Assembly (NCBI GenBank): GCA_031772625.1
Contig: CM062820.1
Coordinates: 91,476,421-91,540,420 of the forward strand
Direction: 5' to 3'
DNA: 64,000 nt
Source of the DNA: Pinus tabuliformis
Taxonomy: Eukaryota > Streptophyta > Pinopsida > Pinales > Pinaceae
A program made the translations under genes and the position numbers. A model generated the notes under the pieces. It made no database searches. It was not told the origin of the DNA and saw nothing but the letters and a program-made list of their open reading frames with translations. Positions 41,201-53,200 of this stretch are shown here, piece after piece (position 1 is the stretch's first letter; each line of letters begins with the position of its first letter).

Positions 41201-44200
41201 TACTATGTGGAAGGAGGGCTTGACTTGACATTCTGAGGGTTGGAGTTTTTGTCATGGTCATGGGTCTTGGATATATCACTTTGATCTGATTCTGTAAGAA
41301 GAGAAATTTTCTAGGTTTCCCCCTCGTGGGGTTTTCGCCCTGGCCTGGCTTGGAGCCTATATCTTGTGTTCTTTGTTTCTTGTGATCTTCATGTTTTGTA
41401 CGTTTGGTAATTGTTTGATGAAAAGAACATAATAAATATTAATAAGAAGCCAACAACATTCACAAGCAATTATCAAAGAAGAGAAATCTACTCTAATGTA
41501 CGAACATGATTTTTCAACATGGTATTAGAGCTAAGGTTGGCAGTTTGAAGATCACATTTCTGTTGGCATCCTTAAGAAGACTCCTCTTTGTTGTAGTGGG
41601 TACCACTTCATTCAAAGATCATTATCATCTGAAACATCCTAAGGGTTTGAAACCTATACCTTTTGTTGAAGATCCGATCCGATAATTTGAATTGTATGAT
41701 ACAAGAGATCTGTAGTAACAGAGTATCAAATTTGAGGCTACATTTCTTTGATTATTGCAAAGAAACTTTGATGACAATAACACTTAATGGCTGACATTTC
41801 TACAAAATGACTCACATACCTAACTATAGCTTGTATTCAACTTTGAGACTTGCAAAGTTGTCCGCATCTCTAAGACTCGTATCTCTCACAATAACTTGTA
41901 TTCATAGTGGTTCGTATTATATGTGGTCTAATACAGTGGCATTGTGTGTATACTATGGCATCACTACATTTTAAGGCTCGATCACTTTCCTCCTCCTCGT
42001 AGTTCACTTATTCTCTGTGGCTCCGTATGACTAGCAACTTAGAAGCTTGCACTCTTCTCTGGTACATACTACAACTACAAGGCTAAATGTTTATGTTTTG
42101 AGGCTCGATCTCTGTGGTTTTCAATTCACCGTGGCTCACATTAAGACTTAGAGGCTCGCGTATACTCTGTGGCATGCCTCGCACTTTGTTGCATCACTAT
42201 CTTGGGATTCATATTTTCTATGATGGCTCTCCTTTATACAGTGGCATCTCAACAGTGACATCAATATATCACTGTGCATAGTAGCATCTCTAGAGTGGCA
42301 GTAGCATTGCATGTTTAAACACAATAATCTCGCTCTATATTATAATGGTCTGACATCAACAATATATGGTTTGTATGACATTGCATATAATTCTTTGGGA
42401 TTCACATTACACACTGTGGTTTGCACATCAATTATTTATGGCTCGTATTATTCACAATAGCTTGCACTCTTGCCTGTGGATTGCTTACTCTGTATGGCTT
42501 GTTGTGGCTTGCATTTTTTGTATCTTTAGTTCACATTGTATCTTCGAGGGGTATCGCTATATTACAATGGAAACATATTACTAAGGATAGGATGAAATTA
42601 CAATAAGAGGCTCCTTGGATCTCTCTATATCAGAGTCTCCTATAATTAGTATTTCTATATACTCCATGGCTTGCTACATTTTTATGGTTCACATTGTGAT
42701 GACAATAACTCCTAAAGAAACCCTCATGAAAGTAGGATATTTGACATAGTTCTATATGACAACGTGTTAATTTTTGGTATGTTATATGCTTAAAAGTAAT
42801 TTACTTAAATTTTCTTATTAGACCAATATCAATATCCAGATTAGCAATCACATCAACATGATGGTAAAATGCAGATAGAACAAAAACATAAATAGTAGAA
42901 GACGAGCCAAGACAAGAGGACACAAGATGTGGCACCAGCCAAGGACAAACCCCAATGTGGGGAAACCCTCGATCAATTCTTCTTATATTCTTCAATAGTT
43001 CAGCAGAGAGAGAGAGATAGTACAAATATACAAATTTGATATTTTATGACAGCAGCAATAAAGCCTTGACCAGAGAAGTCAATGCTGGTCAAACAGGATG
43101 GAAATCTTCCTCTAAATGGCTCGATCAAACCCAGCCAACATCGGCCTTCAACAGTAAGCTCAATGCATCCAAAAACTACACTGTTGGTTTTGCTCCTAGG
43201 AAGATCCTTCAACTCCTCGGAAGATCATCCATATGGCACCAACAGGATGCTCATTAAACTGAACCAAACATGGTCAAACCTTGACCCAATACATCTCCCA
43301 AAACACTGTTGTCCTCTTGCTGCACTTGCTGTCACTGCTTCATGAGTTAGGGCATCAACCTTCAACCCTCATTCTCCACACAGTCAACAATGCAGGTCTT
43401 CTTAGGCTGCGGTGTACCAAGGTGAGACTCCACCACTGCCACGCTGTCCAAGTCTGGCTTGTTTACCCTTAATGCAACCCTTAGAACAACCTTTGTTGTT
43501 GGTTATGCCCTGTAGCCTAGCCCAACAGTAAGTTAGGCATACGGTCCTCAAACAAACAACAACCTCCAATTAGCAATGCTAACTCGTTATCTTCCTCAGC
43601 CCACAAAGCCCTACAATCTTGGACCTTGAACAACAACTCGACTTCTAGTCTTACCCTAAGACAACCACCCTAAACAGATTTGCAAGTTGATCCCTTTCTC
43701 ATTGTTCAAGTCCTCTTCTGTTTAGTTCACTAGCCCACCAACTCGGTTCAAGAGACCACCCTATTCAGACCTGTTTTGACCACCTCTTGCTGCGGATAGG
43801 GCTTTGCTCTTTGTTGCGGCTAGGGCTTGCTTTTTGCTGCGGCTAGGGCTTGCTTTTTGCTGCGGCTAGGGCTCCTTCTTTGACTACGGCTAGGGCTCCT
43901 CTTGATTGTGGCTAGGGCTCTTGATCTTTCTTTCCACCACGTCCTCCTTGTGAGAAGACATACCCAAACAAGTTGAGAGAGATCATGAGATGATGTGCTG
44001 CTCAAATGACTCGAGGTCTCTATTTAAATGCAATGTTGAGGATGAGCTGGAGGTAAAAGTGCTTGTTTAGCTTGCTGGCTGACCTTGACAAATTGTCAAT
44101 AATATAAATAAATTCATATCTCCATAAATACATGTCGAAATCTGATAATATTTAGATCAATCCTACACCTCTCGGAGAGAGGAATCCAAGAAAAATATTA

Positions 44201-47200
44201 GCTGCCAATGGCCATAAGTAAGGTGACCCACATGGAGTTTGGCCCTAGTTGCCAATTTTAACACGAGGCAATAACAATGACACTGATACTCTTGATGACT
44301 GTTATAACAGTATAATGGATGGATTGTGAACTAGATATAAAGACATCCCAAGGTCTTGAGCTATTTATAATCCAAGTTTGATGACAACTTGTGCGAAAAC
44401 CGAGGAATGATATTTCATAAGAAGAAGTTATATGCAGATCTAGATTATAGAAGTAAGGCCCATCTTTGTATATGAAGTAATGAGTATGTCTCTTCAAAAG
44501 GTGGCTTGCGAAGATATTGGAAGTTTGTGGCATTAACATCCTTCTTATATTTAAAAGAAAGACAAATTCCATGTAGCTGATTTGAAGTATGAAAGAAGTG
44601 ATTAAAGCGAAGATGCAAAGTGACAAAGAACCTTATTCAATAAAGTTTAAGACATGTATCAGGAAACCATATGGATCATCTCTAAGGCATATAAAGCGAC
44701 ATCTTCCTATGACATACCCGAGTTTATCTACCATAGTAGATGAGAATTCATCTCCCTAGTTCAAGAATGAGTGACATCAATGAAACAAACCTGTTTGAAA
44801 GGAATCAAGACAAAGGGAGCAACTTGACGAGACTTTTGTGGTTGAAATTTGAGGCACCTTTGAAGATAGTTGACTCTTAACAGTTGAAGACAAGTCAAAG
44901 GACCAGATCCTTGCAATGAAAAATGTTTATAGAGGTATGTATAATCTCTGTATGCAGTTATGGTGATGGTGTATGCAGTTATGGTGATGGTCATTTGAAA
45001 GGTAATGAAAGGGTTTGTATAGACAAAAATTGACATATAAGAAGATTGTTGTTATGATAGAGGTTAGGTCTTAAGTTCAAGAAATGAAAAAGTGTCTCTA
45101 GGGTTTTGCTTTTTACATACTTTGAAGACCTTGAGAAACTAGGGTTTGTAGATCTTGCAATTTGGCATTTAGGGTTTGTGAACCCTTGATCAAAAAAACC
45201 CTAGGAGCAAAAAAACCTTATCTAGTCATGTTCACTATTAAAGATGGATCTAACCCTTGATGTTTAATGTGAGAACAAAGTTGGTGAATAAGTCGAAGAC
45301 TAAGAGGGAGCTAATCCTTCTCAAAAGATAAGTACTCTATACCTCCTTCTTTGTTATCTTTATGCCTTGTCGTTTCTAACAAAGGTTGCAAGTCAAGATA
45401 AGTTCTTTCTAAAGCTTGACTAGCAAAAGGAAGAAGTGGAAGAACGTGGAAAAACATGAAAAATAAGAGAACAATTTGAAGCTTACATAAAGGAAGTTAA
45501 TTAAAAGACAAGAAGTTCACTTACCTCAAATGAAAAGAGGGAGCTATAAAGATCTTGATGGATATGATATTAATTTAAGCTTGCAGTTGATTAGTTCATT
45601 CCAGGAACACATTGATTGATAATTGAATGTTGAAGAGCATGAAGCAAAACTTTGTTATATGAAGATAAACCATGCAAAGGAATGTTGACCTTAGAGAGAT
45701 CAACTAGCAAAATTTGACATAAAGAATCCCACACCTTGACTAGAGGCTATTGTGATTTGTTAACACTGATAATGATGGAATTTGGTTTGGATCCTAGGAA
45801 GGACATATTACAGAAGTATGTGAAGAGGTTGGTGTGAAAATTCCAATACGGAATCCTATTGCAGCAACTGGTATTATTTCTCCTAACTGTTAATTAATTT
45901 AACAATTTATTTGCTACGACAAATATCAAAATAAATACATTGCAACCTTCACAAATAAAATATTGCGGAAAAATAATGCACTGGAAATTGAGAAATGCTA
46001 GCATAGACATAAAATATGAGACAATTATTTTTGGACAAATATCCCCGGAAAAACCAACTTGGGAAAACCGGTGCAACGGCTAAGGGTTTTATTATTAAGC
46101 AGCAGTGAGAAATTCTGAGTACAACTGGATGTCGAGATCTGGCAATCCTATAGAGAAAAATACTGGCAAAAATCTAGTGAGGAATTTTCCTCACCCCACA
46201 AGAAAATCTAGGCTCTGACTGCAGCTCCAAGTGAGTCATCCAAACTGCCTTTGCGCTCGCTCTGCGTTACCCTAGTAGAATCCCTTCTGTGCTTAGTCTG
46301 GATCAACCTCTCCTCAAGTCGTCTAGTCTGCTGTTGTCTGGGAAAATGTTTCTCTTGGTCCATGAAACCTCTATGTAGCCTCTGGCACTGAAGCTTGACT
46401 TTTCCCCAGAAGAATCGAAATTGCCTCTAGAGGCTATTGCGCTACCCCAACATCAGCCTCTCTGTGGCTCTTCTGCCCCTCTGCAAATGCACTCGCTAGA
46501 TCTAGAATGCCTCTTCCAGCCTCACTGTCTTTGCCCCTCTCTCACTGCTTTGATCTCTAGCTTTCTTCGACAACTTACTGTTGCTACTCTAGAAATCGAT
46601 CTGCTCAAGTGTCTTCTCCATCACCACATCGGCCTCCTCTTATAATCCCCCGTTGCAGCGCCAACGACCAAGATTAAATCATAATCGATGCCTAGGATCA
46701 TCTTTGGATCGATCTGTGTGAGTTTCTAGATGATTATCGCCTTGAATTAATTAACACTGATCAATTAATCATATTCCCTAAGTTTAGACTTAAGAAATAA
46801 TTAAAAACTGGTTAATAATCTAATTAAATCATTTCTAGGCAGAATTTCTAGAAATGATTTTTGGGTTTTGGAGATCTCATATATTCTAGCCTCCACAAAA
46901 TTTCGTGGCTAGAACACATCCAATGCTACAAAAATTGACACTCCCTCTTAGCAAGGAATGTGTTCTAGTGCTACTGCACACCTTGTAGCAACACCTTGTC
47001 TATGCATCATCTCCTATCACGTTGTTGATGTCTGGCCATACTACCCACCAACCACTGCTTAACTCTGATATACGTTGGATCGGTGCTACTGCTGACCCTG
47101 CTGAACTGTTGCTAACACTGCATCTGCACTGCAACTCCCTCTCATTTTTTGTTGTTGCAACTGCAACATCTGCAACTGAAAAGTATCCAAAATACTGAAT

Positions 47201-50200
47201 CAACTGTGATCAATATGATGCATCTGTCTCTTGAGTCTCTGATCGCTACTAGCAACTGTACTGTCATTGAAGATTTGCGCTGCTGCTGAGTTTGCACTGT
47301 GCCAACTGTATTGTGCTCCCCAACATTTGACTGCTACTAGTCTCTGCAATTGTTAGTTGGTCTCTGACTGCTTCAACTGCCATTAATCAATCCTACTACC
47401 GAAAATTGTGGGCCCCTGTAGCAAGGTAATGATCCATGAGGTGGACTCCTTAAGGACCCTGCCCAATTTGATGCACAAGAGTCTCTTACTCCTCCTCCTC
47501 CTGGATCTGGTGCCCCATTATCTCCTTTTGAGCCTTGTCCCTTACTGGGACCTTTCATCGCTTTGCAACTCACTTTCTCTGGTACCTGTCTTTGGCAACT
47601 GGAAGTCGATCTATTGCCCAGATCTACATTCTGGCTGACTTGCACGACCAACTCTACAAAGATGTAAAATCTGCGAAACTCAAACGCTGGGAAAGTAAAC
47701 CTGAAAGTCTCACTCTTTACCTCTGCTTGGCTGCTACTTTGCTACTTGCACTCCCTCCTGGAATGCGCATATTTGCTAGTTGTTATTGCCAATCTGCCTT
47801 GAAAAATCGAACTTTTGAGACTCGAAGTTCCATGAGAGAAATTTTCCCTCTGCTGTGTGTACTTTTCTCTTCCACTCGACGCAGATTCTGTTTCTGCAAC
47901 CTGCAGCAAAACCCTCTGCGTCCAATCGGGAATATGCTCTCGAAAAAACGGAGTTGCAGCGGCTCCCTTTGCCTGCTGGAATCACTGATCTGGGAAATTC
48001 GAACTTTTTCTGCCTCTTGCACTGAAAAAAATCGAATTTCCTCAAGCAACTCGGCGTGCCTGGTAATGAACTGCGCTGCCTCAAGAATTTCATCCTACTG
48101 CTCCTTTTGAGCAGCAAAATTCTTTCCTTCGCTTCTAAGCTTTTGGCTAATTACTTACGCTCTGATACCATGTGAACATTCCAATACGTTATCACAGTGA
48201 TGCGGGGGAGCGCCCCCCCCCCCCCCCTTCGAACCCGCTCCCGAAGCGCGCTCCGGGCGGGAGCGGGTCGGGAGCGCGCTCCCGTAAAAAAATTTGCGCT
48301 CCCTGGTCTGTGAGGGAGCGCTTCAGGGAGCGATCGCTCCCGGAGCGCTTTTTAATGCCCGGGAGCGATCGGGGAGCGATCGCTCCCTGATCGCTCCCGG
48401 GCATTAAAAAATGCTCCGGGAGCGAATTTTAAAATTCCGGGAGCGATTCGGCGGAAAAAAATTCCGCGGACCCGAAAAAAACAAAAAATTAAACTAATTT
48501 TTTTGGATTTATAAGCCCAATGGGCCAAAACAAAATCATTTCAATGAGATTGAGCTTGAGTTTGAGAGCAAAGGAGCAAGGAGCAAGAGCTGAGGAGCAA
48601 GGAGCCAGAGCTGAGGAGCGAGGAGCAAGTGCCAAGGAGCGAGGAGCAAGCTTGCAGAGGTAAGTAACTTAATCATTTAGTTAGTTTAGCTGGTTAGGTA
48701 GTTAATTTGGTTAGTTTCATTTACCTGTTTGAGTTTAAAGATCATTAATTTAAATTAAATTAATAAATTAAATGAATTAATCCCAATAAACTAAATTAAT
48801 TTGCAGATTCAAGACTCAAACCCTACCAACATCAAACACGATGGACCTGAGCATTTTTATTGGCATTTTCCTCTTCCTGGTCCCCTTTCTGGTTATTATG
48901 GTGGTGGAGAGTAGGAAACGGAGGGGGCCTGAAACTGAAGAGGTGGATGAAGAAGCCGGAGGAAGTCAAATAGGTGAAAACCCCAGTGAGGAGGATGTGG
49001 AGGGTGAACATGAGGGTCAAAAAACTAAACAAGACCAAACTCCATTGTGGAAATATGTTGAGAGGCCTGAAACAGGGAGAGGGGGTGGAACCACTAAATT
49101 TCATTGCCCCCATTGCAACACTGATTTCACAGGCTCATACACCCGTTTGAGAAGACACCTTTGCGGGAAAAGGGCATGGGATGGAGAGAAACAAATAGGA
49201 ATCAGAACTTGCGACGCGGTGTCAACAGTTGATAGAGCCAAATACATAAAGGAAGAGGAGGACGCCCAATACAAAGCAAAAAGATCAAGGGGTTTCTTTG
49301 AACCAAGCTCACAAAGAACTCCTTCAGCATCCTCCCAAGGCAGTGGATATGGACATGGAGGCTCAGGGTCATCATCTTTACGCCGTAGAACCATATCAGA
49401 TTTCCTTGATGAGGGGTGTAGGAATGATGTGGATTCAAAAATTTACAGGTTCCTCTATGCAAATGGGATACCATTCAATGTTCTACGCTCACCTTATTGG
49501 CACGAAATGGTTTCTGCCATAAATGATGCCCCTAAAGGATACAAGAGCCCTGGGTATGACAAGGCAAGAACAGTTGGCCTTGATCATGAAAAAGCAAAAA
49601 TATCACATTCTTTGAATAAAATGACAAGTTCTTGGACTGACAATGGGGTGTCCATTGTATCTGATGGATGGACAAATGTAAAAGGCAAGCCATTGATAAG
49701 TGTTCTTGCTGTGTCCCGAAGTGGTCCCATTTTTCTAGCTGCACATGATTACTCAGACAAGTTCAAGACCGCTATCAACATTGCAGAAGCATTGCTTGAA
49801 ACAATTGAGCGTATTGGCCCATACAATGTCATCCAAGTCATCACTGATAATGCTCCTAATTGTAAGGCAGCGGGAGCAATTATTGAGGATAGATACCCGA
49901 ACATATTTTGGTCTGGATGTTTGGTTCACACATTGAACCTTCTGTTGCATGATATTGTCAAAAACAAAAATGAACAATACCAATGGATTGGGGATTTGTA
50001 CAAGAGAGGAAAAAAAATGATAAAATTTATTACAAATCATAGCAATACCCATGGCCTTTTCCGCAGTCACTCGAGATTGGAGTTGCTGAAGATTGCGAGG
50101 ACTAGATTTGGTAGCTATTACCTCACCTTCAGGTGTCTTTTGAAGGTAAGAGAGGGTTTAGCTAGCATGGTATCAAGTCCAAATTGGCAGGTGTTAAAGG

Positions 50201-53200
50201 AAAGGGCTACAAATGTAGCTGACATTGCAGGTTTTGAAACGGTGGAGGAGGCCGCTCTTGATGGGCAGTTTTGGACAGCTGTGAGACAGGTATTGGATTT
50301 CACCAAGCCAATTTATAACATGATTCGGTTTGCAGATACAGACAAACCAGTGATTGGCGAGGTGTATGAGCAAATGGATACCATGTTGGGGGAAATAAAA
50401 GACATTGTTAATAACAGAGATCCCGACTTGTACAATCTGATTCACGATTGTGTGTGTGAACGGTGGAAAAGGCTTAACCTTCCACTACATTGCTTGGCGT
50501 ATATCCTTACGCCAAAATACTACTCAGATTCTTGGTTGGGCAAACCTGCAGCAGGGGGTGGTGTTAGGACCAAACCCCATTTAGATCGAGAGGTAACTAA
50601 AGGATATCTGGATGCATTAGAAAAGTTGGTGCCTGACAGGGAGGAATGTGCAGCTGTGCGCCTTGAAATAGGCAGATACTTCACTGGCAGTGGTTTGTAT
50701 GGTAACTTCCATGCAATGGACGACAAAGATAAATTTGATTCTCTCACATGGTGGGAAACATATGGCGGCGACGGACTTTTGCGAAAATTGGCATTGAAAG
50801 TTCTTGCACAGGTTGTAAATTCTTCTTCTGCAGAGAGGTGTTGGAGCACCTACAGTTATATACATAATGTGAAAAGAAACAGGCTCAACGAAAACCGAGC
50901 AGAAAGCTTGGTTTATGTGCACTACAATTTGAGGTTGTTGAGCCATTACTGTGATCGGGCTAATGAAGATCCCACATATAAAATTTGGGACAATCACCCT
51001 GAGGACGACAATTTAGAGGATGGCATTGTACATATGGAAGAACTAGAAGATGAGCTTGTACGGGATGAAGCTGAAGCAGCTGCAGCAGCCATGCCACCTC
51101 CACCTCCACCATCCAGTAGCAGTTCTCGGGGCCCGAGTCTTGTTCCATTGCTGTCACCACCTCCATCGACACCCTCGCGTGGAGGCTCTAGTTCTGGTCG
51201 TCGGTCTGGGCGGGAGACTCCTAGAAGACCGCCAAGACCTACTTATACTCCTGGAGACTCTCGTGGCAAGGGCCACTTGTAGATTTACAGTTTACTTGTC
51301 TTTTTTAGTTTCTATTAGACTTGTCACTTTAGTTTTCATAACTGTTCAGTGTTGAGTTTTGAGTCCTTGACTCTTGACTCTTGACTCTTTCATATCATTA
51401 TGACATTATGATATTTTTTGTAAACATTATATCACTGTGACAATGAAAATTTGAAGTTTGAAGTTGGGCCTTGGCAATTATAACTCATTGGTAATGATTG
51501 TGAATTATGAATATGATGCTTTGTGAAAGACTAAAGTTGTTTCATTTCATCTCATTATTCATGTTTCATTTTATAAATTTTTAACATTTCATATCATGTT
51601 AACAGTTAGAAGTTAGGACTTAGAAATATCTTCGATATTACTTCTTGTAATGGTTAAACTTGGCTTACAAGTACAACTTGTTACTTTGGTGATCAATGAT
51701 GATAAATGTTATTGAATTGAATGTTATTTTAATTTATTATTTTACTAAGGTTGATGACGATTATAATTTCTAGATGATTGATGTGATATGGTTCAATGAT
51801 CAATTTATGTTTTTTTATGTTTTTTATGTCTATTTCATCATTCTACATGTTTTTGCTGACATATATGTATCAAAAATTAAAAAATATAAAAAATATATAT
51901 ATTTTTAAAAAATCGCTCCGGGTTTCGCTCCCAAACCGGGAGCTTCTGAAAATGGTCGCTCCCGCTCCCGCTTCCGCTCCCGCTCCCCGCTCCCGCTCCC
52001 GCTCCCAAGTAACACTGCGTTATCATATTGTAGAAACTGGTATTATTTCTCCTAATTGTTAATTAATTTAACAATTTATCAACTACGACAAATATCGAAA
52101 TAAACGCACTGCAACCTTCACAAGTAAAATACCGTGGAAAAATAATGCGTTGGAAACTGAGAAATGTTAGCAAACACACATAAAATATGAGACAATTATT
52201 TTTGGACAAATGTCCCTGGAAAAACCCAACTTGGGAAAACCAGTGTAGCAGCTCACGATTTTATTATTAAGCAACAGTAAAAAATTATAAGTACAATTGG
52301 ATGTCCAAATCTAGCAATTCTACAAGGAAAAGTACTAGCAAAAATCTAGTGAGGAATTTTCCTCACCCCATAGGCAAATTCAGGTTCTGATTGCAACTCC
52401 AAGTGAGCCGTCCAAACTACCTCTGCGTTGGCTCTGCGTCACTCTAGCGCAGTCCCTTCTGCGCTCGGTCTGGATCAGCCTCTCCTCAAGCTGCCTAGTC
52501 TGATGTTGTTTGGGAAAATGTTTCTCCTGGCCCCAAGAACCTCTGTCCAGCCTCATGCACTGAAACTCGAATTTTCCCTAGCATAATCGAAATTGCCTCT
52601 AGAGGCTACTGTGTTGCCCCAATGTCGGCTTCTCTGTGGCTCTTCTACCTCTCTACAAATGCACTCGCTGGATCTAGAATGCCTCCTCCAACCTCGTTGT
52701 CTCTGCCCCTCTCATTGCTTCGTTCTCTAGCTCTCTCTCTGACTTACTGCTGCTACCCTGGAAATCGATTTGCTCAGAAATCGAACTGCTCAAGTGTCTT
52801 TTGTTGAGAAATCTAGGGCATTAGCATTAGGTGATTTTTCTTCTATTAGTGACTGCTTGTGAATGCTTTCTACTTGTTTAGATTATTAGTGTTCTTCTTC
52901 ATCAAACAGTAACCAATGCATGAGCATAAATAGACAAGGGACACAACATGTAGGCTAAGAGCCAAGGTCAAAACCTCTCACTCTTTGAGAGGAAAACCTG
53001 CACAAATTCTTCTTATAGAGATTCCAATTGACGAATACCAAGACCAAGACCCTTGACCTATTAGCCACTCCAAGACCAAGCCACAAGTCCTCTTGACTGT
53101 CTTCTCTTCTTGTTGACTCCTCTTCCTCTTTGATCTTCTAAGCATTGAGACATTGACATCACTGAGATCTCATCTAGATCTCTTCTCGTGAGACCTTCTT

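Larger units (their letters stand above)
48195..52017 (+). mobile_element. Complete hAT DNA transposon, 3823 bp, autonomous-looking
   Basis: The ends are CAGTGATGCGGGGGAGCG and, inverted, CAGTGTTACTTGGGAGCG. The flanks carry a perfect 8-bp duplication CGTTATCA (48187-48194 and 52018-52025). Dense gggagcg/cgctccc words fill roughly 230 bp inside the left end and 100 bp inside the right end, forming subterminal repeats in both orientations. One uninterrupted transposase frame (48841-51282) lies between them. The target is an LTR whose halves rejoin cleanly across the duplication. Structure, target duplication and open frame together suggest a recent insertion. Confidence 0.96.
45833..52801 (-). 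mobile_element. Gag-family LTR element, minus strand, split by a hAT transposon
   Basis: The downstream LTR is 45833-46940. The interior is short (46941-48170) with a primer site at about 48159-48170. The upstream LTR starts at 48171, is interrupted by the hAT at 48195-52017, resumes at 52026 and stops at 52801 where another LTR element begins. The rest of this LTR was not found beyond that element. The gag region is much reduced and there is no polymerase. This is a broken member of the family at 1936-6335. Confidence 0.85.

Noticed and set aside
48172-48404. Open frames on both strands at the left end of the hAT
   Set aside because: They arise from the gggagcg/cgctccc subterminal repeats and have repeat-derived composition.
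49101-51172. Several open frames on the strand opposite the transposase, up to 126 codons
   Set aside because: They are shadows of the 813-codon frame, with no domain and no promoter or splice signals of their own.
52019-52801. A separate solo LTR
   Set aside because: It continues the LTR that starts at 48171; the hAT and its CGTTATCA duplication account for the gap.
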